64,000 nucleotides of DNA from NCBI GenBank assembly GCA_026984795.1, contig JALSRK010000073.1, positions 1 to 64,000 on the forward strand. The letters are read 5' to 3'. Origin of the DNA: Solibacteraceae bacterium. GTDB taxonomy: Bacteria; Acidobacteriota; Terriglobia; Bryobacterales; Bryobacteraceae. This document shows, in pieces, positions 10,662 through 18,883 of the stretch. The translations under genes were made by a program, and so were the position numbers. A model generated the notes under the pieces. That model ran no database searches and had not been told where the DNA came from. It was given only the letters and a program-made list of their open reading frames with translations. The first letter of the stretch is position 1. The number at the start of each line of letters is the position of its first letter.

Positions 10662-10869
10662 GGCCAAGTCTCCGCGTCAGCCGACCCTTCAACGGGCAAA
10701 TCAGACCCCGGTCCGCCTTTCCGGCGGAGATCTTTTCTGCGCGAGACAAACGGCGACAAGCTCCGAGCATTCGATTCTCGCTCCCAGCTTCGGAGCGGGA
10801 CCGTGCGGCTGACCAACCAGACGCCGAACAAGACGAAACCGTTTCGGCCGAACCCTCGACGCTGGGCAT
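10642..10869 (-). CDS. Possible leader ORF overlapping the rpsA start
   Basis: A 75-codon frame in the rpsA leader begins at an ATG preceded by GGAGG with 6 nt spacing, better than the rpsA site itself. It ends 20 nt inside rpsA, out of frame with it. The product MPSVEGSAETVSSCSASG... is rich in Ser, Arg and Ala and matches no family I recognise. It could couple translation of the leader to rpsA or be a chance frame in GC-rich DNA. Evidence is limited to the ribosome-binding site and the overlap. Confidence 0.25.
   Translation of the reverse strand: MPSVEGSAETVSSCSASGWSAARSRSEAGSENRMLGACRRLSRAEKISAGKADRGLICPLKGRLTRRLGHGKQPG
10712..10728 (-). promoter_or_regulatory. GGA-loop hairpin in the rpsA leader
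   Basis: In the rpsA transcript this reads UCCGCC-GGAAA-GGCGGA, a perfect 6-bp stem with a GGA-containing loop about 50 nt before the start codon. A second 6-bp hairpin (CGCUCC/GGAGCG, 7-nt loop) lies at 10779-10797. In E. coli, GGA-bearing hairpins in the rpsA leader take part in S1 autoregulation. The analogy here is inference. Confidence 0.4.
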
Positions 10870-10956
10870 GGTCACCCTCCACGCTCGTGTCCGGCAAACC
10901 ACGTCGCTCTCAGGTTTAGACACGGACAACCCGTTGAAAGATCAGTACTTTAATGC

Positions 10957-10985
10957 ACTATAGCCGACCCCGGTCGCCTTGTCAA
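10957..10985 (-). promoter_or_regulatory. rpsA: Strong sigma70 promoter for rpsA
   Basis: On the minus strand TTGACA (10980-10985) is followed after exactly 17 nt by TATAGT (10957-10962). This is the best promoter match in the window. It points toward rpsA and would start transcription near 10950, leaving a leader of about 290 nt. Confidence 0.85.
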
Positions 10986-11346
10986 CCGGCCCTTTCGCAG
11001 TCTCGCCGCCCCGTGAGAAGTTCTCCCGATGCGCAAAGCGGGAACGTTCGGCGGGCGGCAGTCCGGGCGCCCCGGCAACTCCCCGCAAACCGCAGCCCGA
11101 CCGGCGCCACTCGTGCCGACTGCCTTGGGATACCTCCAGCTTCGAGCGGAGCCGGCGCCGGTGGCAGGCCATCGCCCAGCGCGGGCGCTGCCGCATGCCC
11201 TGACTTTCCACCCTTTCTCCAGGCGGCTCCACCCACCGGAGGGCCGCCGCCCCCCGGAAGCTTCGCCGTCCGCGGAACATCCGGGCTCTCGATTGCTCCG
11301 GCGCGTTCCCCGCCAGGGCCGGCCCTGGTCCGGGCCCGCCCGCCGC
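10986..11346. other. Intergenic stretch between the rpsA and ackA promoters
   Basis: About 360 nt between the back-to-back promoters of rpsA and ackA. Open frames cross it but none has family-like sequence or a convincing ribosome-binding site. Nothing recognisable is seen. Confidence 0.5.
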
Positions 11347-11352
11347 TATACT
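11347..11352 (+). promoter_or_regulatory. -10 box upstream of ackA
   Basis: TATACT lies 42 nt before the ackA start. No clear -35 is found 17 nt upstream, so this is a candidate -10 only. Confidence 0.35.
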
Positions 11353-11394
11353 GGAGTGACTGGCGCCGGCCTCGCGTGCCGGCCGACGGCGGCG

Positions 11395-12633
11395 ATGAAG
11401 ATTCTCGCACTCAACTGCGGCAGTTCCACAGTCAAGTATCAGCTTTTCGAGTCAGATCCGGACCTCATCCGGCGGAACGAGGACCGGGTGCTCGCCCGCG
11501 GCAGCATCGAGCGGATCGGTACGCCGCCGTCGCCGGTGAAGTTCGTCCTCGGCGGCGCCGCCAGAATCGGCTACGAGGCCGACGTAGCGAGCCACCGCGA
11601 CGCCGTGGATATCGCCATCGAGTGCCTCACCGACCCGGACAACGGCGTGATCCGGAGCATCGGCGAGATCGACGGTGTCGGCCACCGTGTCGTCCACGCC
11701 GGCGAGTACTATGCCGAATCGGTGATTATCGACGCCGAGGTCGAGCGCCGGATCGAGGAGTGCTGCGAGCTCGCGCCCCTCCACAACCCGCACAACCTGA
11801 GCGGCTACCGGGCGGTGCGGGCCGCCTTGCCCGAGTGTCCCCACGTCGCCGTCTTCGACACCGCCTTCCACCAGACCGTGCCCCGGCAAGCCTATCTGTT
11901 CGGCCTGCCCTATGAGCTCTACGAGAAACACCGCATCCGCCGGTACGGCTTCCACGGAACCTCGTACGCTTACGTAACCCAACGGTTCGCCGCCATCCGC
12001 GGAGGTTCGCCGGCCGACTACAAACTGATCATCTGCCACCTCGGCAGCGGCTCTTCCGCCTGCGCAGTGGACCGCGGCCGCTCGGTGGAGACTTCCATGG
12101 GCTTCACGCCCCTTGACGGCCTCATGATGGGGACCCGTCCGGGCCTCCTCGATCCGGGCGTCCTCCTGCACCTGATCTCCCGCCACGGCCTCAGCGTCTC
12201 CGAAGTGGCCGAAATGCTCAATAGTCGCAGCGGCCTCCTCGGTCTTTCCGGCGTCACCAACGACATGCGGGCGCTGGTCGCCGCCGCCCGCCGCGGCGAC
12301 CCCCGGGCGGCTCTGGCCATCGACGTCTTCGGCTACCGAGTGAAGAAATACATCGGGACCCTTTACGCCGTTCTCAACGGCGCCGACGCGCTGATCTTCA
12401 CCGGTGGCATCGGCGAGCACCAGCCTCTCGTGCGCCGCCTTTGCTGCCAGTCGCTCGACAGTTTGGGCATCCTTGTCGATCCGGAGCGCAACGAGGAAGC
12501 GCACGGGCGGGAAATGCGCGTCAGCCCGGACGGCGCCGCAACCGAAGTCTGGGTGATCCCGACCAACGAAGAGCTGCTGATCGCCCGCGAAACCGTCCGC
12601 CTCATCGCCGGCAGGCGCCCAGGCGGGCAGTGA
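11395..12633 (+). CDS. ackA: Acetate kinase
   Basis: Interconverts acetyl phosphate plus ADP with acetate plus ATP. The 412-residue ASKHA-fold protein begins MKILALNCGSSTVKYQLFES, the N-terminal phosphate-binding motif. It contains GVGHRVVHAGEYY near residue 98, YGFHGTSYAYV near 183 (catalytic His region), HLGSGSSACAV near 211, and FTGGIGEHQPLVRR near 335. The ATG at 11395 matches the conserved N-terminus. No phosphotransacetylase gene is adjacent, so the partner must lie elsewhere. A 102-residue membrane protein gene follows after about 100 nt. Confidence 0.95.
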   Translation: MKILALNCGSSTVKYQLFESDPDLIRRNEDRVLARGSIERIGTPPSPVKFVLGGAARIGYEADVASHRDAVDIAIECLTDPDNGVIRSIGEIDGVGHRVVHAGEYYAESVIIDAEVERRIEECCELAPLHNPHNLSGYRAVRAALPECPHVAVFDTAFHQTVPRQAYLFGLPYELYEKHRIRRYGFHGTSYAYVTQRFAAIRGGSPADYKLIICHLGSGSSACAVDRGRSVETSMGFTPLDGLMMGTRPGLLDPGVLLHLISRHGLSVSEVAEMLNSRSGLLGLSGVTNDMRALVAAARRGDPRAALAIDVFGYRVKKYIGTLYAVLNGADALIFTGGIGEHQPLVRRLCCQSLDSLGILVDPERNEEAHGREMRVSPDGAATEVWVIPTNEELLIARETVRLIAGRRPGGQ

Positions 12634-12734
12634 AGGCGTGGACCGGCGGGTCGGTGAGTTCCAGCCGGAAAGATTTTCTCCGGAGAGGCCTAAAGCTGTC
12701 CGGTCTCTCTGCCGATGCAACCAAGGGGGTGAGT

Positions 12735-13043
12735 ATGCCCTTTCCACACCTCTACACTGCCTACCTGCTGGCCACCCTCGCCGGCGGCGCCATCTTGATG
12801 GCCGCCGCGGTCGCCGCGGCTTACCGATGGGGCCGGGTGACCGGCGAACGCGCCCTCGCTTCCCGCAGCCCCAAGTGGCAGGTCTACGCCACGGCTCTCT
12901 GCCCGGTGGTGGCGTTTTCCTTGACCTTGCTCGCCGATCCCCGGCTCGGCGCTTTCGCTTTCCAGGTCTTCGCCGGCCTCGCCGCCCCGGCTGTCGTCGG
13001 CGCCGGTCTCCGTATCAATCAGCCCCGGCCGGCGCTTCTGTGA
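12735..13043 (+). CDS. Small membrane protein, function unknown
   Basis: A 102-residue protein starting MPFPHLYTAYLLATLAGG. A purine-rich AAGGGGGTG lies just upstream of the ATG. Three hydrophobic segments are visible at about residues 7-29, 49-67 and 73-93, separated by the basic loop RWGRVTGERALASRSPKWQ. It lies between ackA and a sodium:solute symporter gene on the same strand. I do not recognise a family. The hydrophobic pattern and ribosome-binding site support it being real, but its function is unknown. Confidence 0.6.
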   Translation: MPFPHLYTAYLLATLAGGAILMAAAVAAAYRWGRVTGERALASRSPKWQVYATALCPVVAFSLTLLADPRLGAFAFQVFAGLAAPAVVGAGLRINQPRPALL

Positions 13044-13141
13044 ACGGCTCCTCTGCCGTCCCCCGTCTTTCGTGGCCGGCCGCCTGGACAACTTCAGACC
13101 CCCGAGTTTGCTACACTTGAGCATTTTGAGGTCCGAGTAAG

Positions 13142-14812
13142 TTGACGCTTCACTTTGTTGACTACCTGATACTCGCGCTCTACTTCGCGTTCGTCATCGG
13201 CATCGGCTACCTGCTGAAGCGGAAGATCTCCACGAGCGCCGATTTTCTTACCTCCAACCGTTCCGTGCCCCTCTGGATCACCTCGCTGGCCTTCGTCGCC
13301 ACGAATCTCGGCGCCCAGGAACTCGTGGGCATGTGCGCCTCCGGGGCCAAGTACGGCATCATGACTTCCCACTTCTACTGGGTGGGCGCCATCCCGGCGA
13401 TGCTGTTCGTCGGCCTCTTCATGATGCCCTTCTATTACGGCTCCAAGGCCCGCAGCGTCCCCGAATATCTCAAGCTCCGCTACGACGAGAAGACCCGGGC
13501 TTTCAACGCGCTGACCTTCGCGGTGATGACCATCTTCTCCTCCGGGATCTCCATGTATGCCCTGGGCCTGCTCTTCCAGTTGGTCCTCGGCTGGAGCTTC
13601 ACCGCCAGCGTCCTGCTCAGCGCGGCCATCGTGCTCGCCTACACCTTCTTCGGGGGACTGACGAGCGCCATCTACAACGAGGTTCTGCAGTTCTTCCTCA
13701 TCGTCTGCGGCTTCGCCCCCCTGGCCTTCTTCGCCGTCCACCGGGCCGGCGGCTGGGCCGGCATCGTCGAGCGCGTCCAACACCCCCAGTTCGGCGATGC
13801 CTGGGTGCATAGCTGGAAATACGCCGCCAACCCCTCCGCCAACCCCATGGGAGTCGAGGTCTTCGGCATCATCATGGGACTCGGCTTCGTGCTCTCGTTC
13901 GGCTACTGGTGCACCAACTACCTCGTGGTGCAGCGCGCCATGGCCGCCGACACGATGGCCGCGGCGCGGCTGACCCCGATCGTCGGCGCCTTTCCCAAGA
14001 TGCTCCTCCCGTTCATCGTCATCGTGCCTGGGATCGCCGCCCTCGCCCTCACCAACGATCCGAGCATCGCCTACCACCTGCCGCCGAAAGGCAGCTCGTA
14101 CGACTACGATCAGGCCATCACCACGCTGATGGCTCAGTTCTATCCCAGCGGAATGCTCGGCATCGGGTTGACGGCGCTCATGGCTTCCTTCATGAGCGGC
14201 ATGGCCGGCAATGTGACGGCTTTCAACACGGTCTGGACCTACGACATCTACCAGAGCTACATCAGGAAAGACGCCCCGGATTCTCATTACCTGTGGGTCG
14301 GACGCGCCACCACCGTCGTCGGCACGCTGCTCTCGATCGGCGCTGCTTACCTCGCCACGCTCTACAACAACATCATGGACCTGCTGCAGCTCGTCTTCGG
14401 GTTCGTCAACGCGCCGCTCTTCGCTACGTTCCTGCTCGGGATGTTCTGGAAGCGGACCACCGGCCACGGGGCCTTCACCGGCCTGCTGGCGGGCACGGGG
14501 GCCGCCGCTTTGACGCACGGACTCACGCTGGCCGAGGGAAAGGGCGCCTGGATCGCCCAACTCCACGAATTCCCCAGCGTCATGGCCCAGAACTTCTGGA
14601 TCGCCATCTTCGCCTGGACCACCTGCTTCGCCGTCACCATCCTGGTGAGTCTCGCCACCCGGCCCCGGCCGGTGGCGGAGCTGAAGGGGCTCGTCTACGG
14701 CGTAACCGAGATCCCGCGCCCGGAGGAGAACGTGCCCTGGTACCTCCGCCCGGCGCCGCTCTCGATCGCCGCCGGCGTGGCCTGCGTCCTGTTGAATGTG
14801 ATCTTCTGGTAA
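13142..14812 (+). CDS. Sodium:solute symporter (SSS family)
   Basis: Secondary transporter using a cation gradient to import a solute, probably a sugar given galK downstream. The 556-residue protein has about 13-14 membrane segments. It opens VDYLILALYFAFVIGIGYLL, then STSADFLTSNRS (the SSS N-terminal substrate loop) and FVATNLGAQELVGMCASGAKYG, which resembles the sugar-transporting vSGLT-like branch. GGLTSAIYNEVLQFF near residue 175 is the family signature region. The start is a TTG at 13142, as no ATG or GTG exists before the first membrane segment. The stop is 7 nt before the next small gene. Confidence 0.9.
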   Translation: MTLHFVDYLILALYFAFVIGIGYLLKRKISTSADFLTSNRSVPLWITSLAFVATNLGAQELVGMCASGAKYGIMTSHFYWVGAIPAMLFVGLFMMPFYYGSKARSVPEYLKLRYDEKTRAFNALTFAVMTIFSSGISMYALGLLFQLVLGWSFTASVLLSAAIVLAYTFFGGLTSAIYNEVLQFFLIVCGFAPLAFFAVHRAGGWAGIVERVQHPQFGDAWVHSWKYAANPSANPMGVEVFGIIMGLGFVLSFGYWCTNYLVVQRAMAADTMAAARLTPIVGAFPKMLLPFIVIVPGIAALALTNDPSIAYHLPPKGSSYDYDQAITTLMAQFYPSGMLGIGLTALMASFMSGMAGNVTAFNTVWTYDIYQSYIRKDAPDSHYLWVGRATTVVGTLLSIGAAYLATLYNNIMDLLQLVFGFVNAPLFATFLLGMFWKRTTGHGAFTGLLAGTGAAALTHGLTLAEGKGAWIAQLHEFPSVMAQNFWIAIFAWTTCFAVTILVSLATRPRPVAELKGLVYGVTEIPRPEENVPWYLRPAPLSIAAGVACVLLNVIFW

Positions 14813-14819
14813 ATCGCCT

Positions 14820-15005
14820 ATGTGGGACCTTCGCACCCCCTCCGGCATCCTGTTCACGATCTACGGCGCACTGTTGACCGCTTTCGGCCTGCTTTCGCCG
14901 GAGACCCGGGCGCCGCTCGCCGAATACAACGTGAACTTGTGGAGTGGCTTCCTCTTCCTCATCTTTGGAGTGACCATGCTATGGATGTCCCGGCGCGCGA
15001 CTTGA
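14820..15005 (+). CDS. 61-residue two-TM protein between symporter and galactokinase
   Basis: A short gene reading MWDLRTPSGILFTIYGALL... with two hydrophobic segments (about residues 9-26 and 40-56) joined by SPETRAPLAEYNVNLWSG, and a basic end SRRAT. It starts 7 nt after the symporter stop without a Shine-Dalgarno sequence. It overlaps the galK start by 25 nt, and the galK ribosome-binding site GGAG lies inside it. The arrangement suggests translational coupling of symporter, small protein and kinase. It could be an accessory subunit of the transporter, but no function is established. Confidence 0.7.
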   Translation: MWDLRTPSGILFTIYGALLTAFGLLSPETRAPLAEYNVNLWSGFLFLIFGVTMLWMSRRAT

Positions 15006-16129
15006 TCGAAGCATTCCAAACGCATTACGCCACCGAAGCCACGCCCGCCGTCTACCGGGCGCCCGGCCGCGTGAACCTCATCGGCGAGCACACCGACTAC
15101 AATCTCGGCTTCGTCTGCCCGGTGGCGCTGGAGCTGGCCTGTTACGTGGCCGCCGCTCGGAATGCCGCGGGCAAGCTGCGGATCTACTCCCGGAACATGG
15201 ACGAGAGCCGCGAGTTCGATACGGCCGCCGTCGGAGAGCTGCAGCCGGCCGGCGACTGGAGCGACTACGTCGCCGGCGTCGCCGTGATGCTCGCCCGGGA
15301 AGGCTACGAGATCCGCCCGATGGATCTCTACATCGATAGCCGCGTGCCCCGGGGTGGGGGGCTCAGCTCTTCGGCTTCCCTCGAGGTCTCGGTAGCTCTC
15401 GCGTTGCTCGACGGCCGGGAGATCGACAAGGTCGCGCTGGCCAGGCTGGCCCGCCGCGCCGAGAACGAGTTCGCCGGTATGCCCTGCGGCATCATGGACC
15501 AATACATCTCGGTCTTTGGCCGCCGGGGCGCTGCCCTCAAGATCGACTGCCGGGATTTGAGCTTCGACGTGGTCCGGTTGCCCGAGGCCGTCGAGATCGT
15601 GGCCGTCAACACTATGGTGAAGCATGAGCTCGGCGGCACCGCCTACCGCGACCGGGTCGCTGAATGCCAGGCGGCCGTCGAGGCCATCCAGCGCCGGCAT
15701 CCGGACGTGAAGAGCCTGCGGGACGCCGATCTGAACCAACTCGATCTGGTGACGGGCGTTCCCAAGATGCGGGCCCGCCACGTAATTACCGAGGATCGGC
15801 GGGTGGAAGAGTTCGTGGCCGCCGCCGGCCGCGGAGATCTCTGGGAGATGGGGCGCCTCTTCGTCGCCTCCCACCACAGCCTGCGGCACGACTACGAGGT
15901 GAGCTGCGAGGAGCTCGATTTCCTGGTGGACGCCGCCGTCGCTTTGCCTTACGTCTACGGCGCCCGCATGACCGGCGGCGGCTTCGGCGGCTGCACGGTC
16001 AACCTCATCAAGCCCGGCCGCGGCGAGGAGTTCCGGGAAACGCTCCACCGCGCCTACCGCGAGCGGTTCGGCCTCGAGCCGGTCTTCTACCCCGTCAAGC
16101 CCTCCGACGGCGCCTCCCGCGTCGCCTGA
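14981..16129 (+). CDS. galK: Galactokinase (GHMP family)
   Basis: Phosphorylates galactose at C1, the first step of the Leloir pathway. The 382-residue product has the galactokinase signature GRVNLIGEHTDYN near residue 28, the GHMP ATP-binding loop PRGGGLSSSASLEV near 124, MPCGIMDQYISVFG near 167 with the catalytic Asp region, and the C-terminal motif MTGGGFGGCTVNLI near 330. The ATG at 14981 is selected because GGAG lies 10 nt upstream and the longer frame is not family-like. It is the last gene of the SSS symporter - small membrane protein - galK cluster. galT and galE are not nearby. Confidence 0.95.
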   Translation: MDVPARDLIEAFQTHYATEATPAVYRAPGRVNLIGEHTDYNLGFVCPVALELACYVAAARNAAGKLRIYSRNMDESREFDTAAVGELQPAGDWSDYVAGVAVMLAREGYEIRPMDLYIDSRVPRGGGLSSSASLEVSVALALLDGREIDKVALARLARRAENEFAGMPCGIMDQYISVFGRRGAALKIDCRDLSFDVVRLPEAVEIVAVNTMVKHELGGTAYRDRVAECQAAVEAIQRRHPDVKSLRDADLNQLDLVTGVPKMRARHVITEDRRVEEFVAAAGRGDLWEMGRLFVASHHSLRHDYEVSCEELDFLVDAAVALPYVYGARMTGGGFGGCTVNLIKPGRGEEFRETLHRAYRERFGLEPVFYPVKPSDGASRVA

Positions 16130-16285
16130 GGGGATGTTTCTCCTCGGGTTTTCCCGTATTCCGGCGGTATTTTCCCCGGAATCGCATGAAACCGGCTCCC
16201 CGCCCGCCGCGTCACTGAGGTTGGTTTTTCGACACCCATCGAGCGGCGGCCGGTGTTCGAACTCCGGCCGCTGGAGGAGGCGCCG

Positions 16286-17248
16286 ATGACGAGAACGCCC
16301 ATGCTGGCCGGCTGGCTCCTGGCAGCCCTCGCCGCTGCGGCGACCGCTGAGAAACCCGCCTGGAAGGCCGACGTCGAGGCTGCCCGCCAGGCGATGAACG
16401 CCGGCCTGTTGGAGAAGGCGGAAACCGATCTGCAACTGGCCCGGCGTGCGGCTTCCCTTGCCGGAAACCCCGACGGCGACCTGGCTTCTGCCTATGAACG
16501 CCTGGCGGAGCAGTACGAGCGCAGCGGAAGGCTCCAGAGAGCGATCGCCCGGCTGCAGGATGCCGTCGAGATCTGGGGCACGGTGATCGGCGAAGACCAG
16601 CCCAAGCTCGCGGCGCTGCTCACCCGCATGGCGCGGCTCTATGAGGAGGCCGGGGGCCCGGAGGAGGCGGAGACCTGCTACCGGAAGTCGCTGGCTACGC
16701 TCCGAAGCCATTACCGCGAGGCGGATCCCGCCGTGGCGGCGGCGCTGGGGCGCCTGGCCGAGCACCTGGCGGCCCGCGGCCGTCTGGACGAAGCCGAGGA
16801 GGCCTACCGGAAGGCGGTCGATGTGCTGGACCGGGCTTTCGGGACCCCCAGCCCCGCCTTGGCAGCGGCGCTCCATGGGGCGGTAGAGCCTTTGCTGAGG
16901 GCGTCCCGCTACCGCCTCGCGCTGGATCTGGAAGCCGCCGCCCGCCGCACCGGCCGGCTGCCGTCCCGGATCGGCAAAGGCGTCCGTCCGCCGATGCTCG
17001 TGTCGAAAGCCGAGCCGAGCTTCACCGAACAGGCGCGCCGCCTCCGGGTGCAGGGCGCCGTCCGTCTCGCCATGGTGGTGGACGAGACCGGCGTCCCGGC
17101 GGCCATATGGGTGACCGAACCGCTGGGTTTCGGGCTGGACGAAGAAGCGGTGAAAGCCGTCTCGCAGTGGCGCTTTCAGCCCGGTGAAAGGAACGGCGAG
17201 CCCACGCCGGTCGTCACGCAAGTCGAAGTCCACCTGCGGCTGCTGTAG
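16286..17248 (+). CDS. Exported TPR protein with TonB C-terminal domain
   Basis: The 320-residue product has an N-terminal hydrophobic segment (residues 5-22, ending ALAAAATA) that may be a signal peptide or an anchor. Several TPR-like helical repeats follow at about residues 30-220, e.g. LARLYEEAGGPEEAETCYRKS-type and LAARGRLDEAEEAYRKA. The end is a TonB_C domain at about 235-320, with YP-like start PSFTEQARRLRVQGAVRLA and the WRFQPGERNGEP block. GGAGGAGG lies 5 nt before the ATG at 16286. The proline-rich periplasm-spanning region of true TonB is absent, so energy transduction with ExbBD is doubtful. It may be a periplasmic binding or scaffold protein. Confidence 0.8.
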   Translation: MTRTPMLAGWLLAALAAAATAEKPAWKADVEAARQAMNAGLLEKAETDLQLARRAASLAGNPDGDLASAYERLAEQYERSGRLQRAIARLQDAVEIWGTVIGEDQPKLAALLTRMARLYEEAGGPEEAETCYRKSLATLRSHYREADPAVAAALGRLAEHLAARGRLDEAEEAYRKAVDVLDRAFGTPSPALAAALHGAVEPLLRASRYRLALDLEAAARRTGRLPSRIGKGVRPPMLVSKAEPSFTEQARRLRVQGAVRLAMVVDETGVPAAIWVTEPLGFGLDEEAVKAVSQWRFQPGERNGEPTPVVTQVEVHLRLL

Positions 17249-17264
17249 TCCGCACCCGGAGCCG

Positions 17265-17280
17265 CCGCCCTGCCGGGCGG
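17265..17280. terminator. Stem-loop between convergent TPR-TonB_C and kamA genes
   Basis: CCGCCC-TGCC-GGGCGG forms a 6-bp GC stem between the two converging stop codons. No U-rich tract follows on either strand, so it is at best a weak terminator. Confidence 0.3.
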
Positions 17281-17317
17281 GGAAGTCCGTCCAGTCGCCC
17301 GGCCGCCGGCAGTCCGC

Positions 17318-18667
17318 TCAGGCTGTCAGCTCGACCAGCGCGTCCAGCACCTGCTTCGGCCGTTCTTCGAAGAAGGGCCGGTCTGACTCCCGGTACGGCT
17401 GCAACTGGTCGAACCACGTGGCCTCAGGATCGTACCGGGCGAAGAACGGAATCCGCACCAGTTCCGGCTGCCGGGCCTGCAGAAACTCCAGGATGAAGAC
17501 CGGATCGGCCCCGATCTCCGTTACGCCCAGGATCCGGACCTTCCCCTGGAAGGCCGACATCGAAGGGCCCCGCACATTGCGCGCCAGACCGGAAACCTGG
17601 TTGTACGCCTCGCGGTAGATCTCCCACACCCGCACCAGCGGCAGCTCGAAATAGTGGCGGGCGCCGGTGTCCCGCTCGACGAACATGTAGTAAGGAATCA
17701 TGCCGAGCTGCACCCCGGTCCGCCACAGCTCCGCCCAGGCGTCGGCGTCGTCGTTGACGTGCCGCACCACCGGCGACTGCATCCGGATGTTGGCCCCGGT
17801 AGCCCGGATCCGCCGAATCGCTTCCCGCGCAATGGGACTCGAGAGTTCCACCGGATGGTTGTAATGTCCCATCACCGCCAGGTGCCGCCCGCTGGCCACG
17901 ATTTTGTCGAACAGCCGCAGCACCTCGTCGGAATCCGGGTCCGAAACGAACCGGTGAGGCCAGTACGCCACCGCCTTCGTGCCGATACGGATGTTCCGGA
18001 TGTGCTCCAACTCGGGCGTCAGCAGCGGCTCGATGTATGCCGCCAGCGTTCTGGCTTTCATCACCATCGGGTCTCCGCCCGTGAACAATACGTCCGAGAC
18101 TTCCGGATGCTGCTTCAGATACCGGATCAGCTTGTCCACCTCACGGGAGGCGAACCTCAGGTCGGAAATCCCCACGAACTGCGCCCACCGGAAACAAAAG
18201 GTGCAATATGCGTGGCACGTCTGGCCCTGGCTGGGGAAGAAGAGGACCGTTTCGCGGTACTTGTGCTGCACCCCGTCCAGGCGCTCACCGTCGAGGTACG
18301 GCCGGTTGTGCGTCAACTGCCCCGCCGGGTGCGGGCTGAGCTGGAACCGGATCTCGTTCGCCGCCCGTTGCGTCTCTTCGCGCGGGGCTCCCCCAAGCAC
18401 GAGTCCGGCCATCCGGTCGTATTGCCTGGCCGTGAGCATCCCCCGCTGCGGGAAGGTGAGCTGATACATCGGATCGTCCGGAACGCGGTCCCAGTCGATC
18501 AGCTCGTCGATCACGTACGTGTTGGTGCGGAATGGAAGAACCGCCGAAACCACCATCACGGCTTCCTGCAGCTCGGGTGAGAGGCGCGACCAGACGGCAA
18601 GCTTCTTGATGTTCTCCCGGGTGACTGCCTGATACCTCCTTGGAATTTCGGTAGATTGAACGATCAT
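17318..18667 (-). CDS. KamA-family radical SAM protein (lysine 2,3-aminomutase-like)
   Basis: Radical SAM enzyme of 449 residues related to lysine 2,3-aminomutase. The [4Fe-4S] site is C151-x3-C155-x2-C158 (CHAYCTFCFRW), followed by LFTGGDPMVMKA, the GGE-like SAM motif. The glycine-rich PLP motif PGGGGK of classical KamA is absent. The nearest candidate is a lysine in SAFQGKVRILG near residue 385. It may therefore be a divergent amino-acid aminomutase or act on another substrate. AAGGAGG lies 8 nt before the ATG. A ~210-nt foldable leader and an extended -10 promoter lie upstream. Substrate and product are unknown. Confidence 0.85.
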   Translation of the reverse strand: MIVQSTEIPRRYQAVTRENIKKLAVWSRLSPELQEAVMVVSAVLPFRTNTYVIDELIDWDRVPDDPMYQLTFPQRGMLTARQYDRMAGLVLGGAPREETQRAANEIRFQLSPHPAGQLTHNRPYLDGERLDGVQHKYRETVLFFPSQGQTCHAYCTFCFRWAQFVGISDLRFASREVDKLIRYLKQHPEVSDVLFTGGDPMVMKARTLAAYIEPLLTPELEHIRNIRIGTKAVAYWPHRFVSDPDSDEVLRLFDKIVASGRHLAVMGHYNHPVELSSPIAREAIRRIRATGANIRMQSPVVRHVNDDADAWAELWRTGVQLGMIPYYMFVERDTGARHYFELPLVRVWEIYREAYNQVSGLARNVRGPSMSAFQGKVRILGVTEIGADPVFILEFLQARQPELVRIPFFARYDPEATWFDQLQPYRESDRPFFEERPKQVLDALVELTA

Positions 18668-18883
18668 GAAAAGCGCCTCCTTCCCTCGATTCTCTTTTCC
18701 GCCCTTGGGACACGAATACCCTTGGGGCGGGTCTCCGCCACGGCGGATCGGTTGTTTTGTTGTCTTGTGACCCGCGGCGGCCGTTCCTCAGTCGCCGCCG
18801 GGTTGCAACCAGGACGCCCTAGTGTCCTCTACGAGCGGACCCAGGGGGGCAGGGGCAGGTCCGAGCGAACTTGGTTACGCCCA
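18668..18883 (-). promoter_or_regulatory. Long foldable leader of the kamA-like gene
   Basis: Between the extended -10 and the ATG lie about 215 nt with no gene. In the transcript three consecutive stems can form: one at 18771-18802 (9 bp with a small bulge), one closed by GGGUC/GACCC at 18729-18773 enclosing UCCGCC/GGCGGA, and one at 18699-18730 with a 6-bp outer stem and a UUCG loop on the inner stem. Neighbouring stems share bases, so they are partly exclusive, as in riboswitches. An A-rich pyrimidine/purine spacer sits in the middle. No known riboswitch consensus was recognised. Confidence 0.4.

Noticed and set aside
16240-16275. tRNA T-arm-like GTTCGAACTC
   Set aside because: The flanking bases do not form a 5-bp T stem and no acceptor, D or anticodon arms or CCA end are present. 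It is a chance match upstream of the TPR-TonB_C gene.
18700-18880. Known riboswitch class (cobalamin, lysine, guanidine-I, TPP) in the kamA leader
   Set aside because: A CTAGGG-like string and several stems invited comparison, but the conserved cores of these classes are missing. It is kept as an unclassified structured leader.
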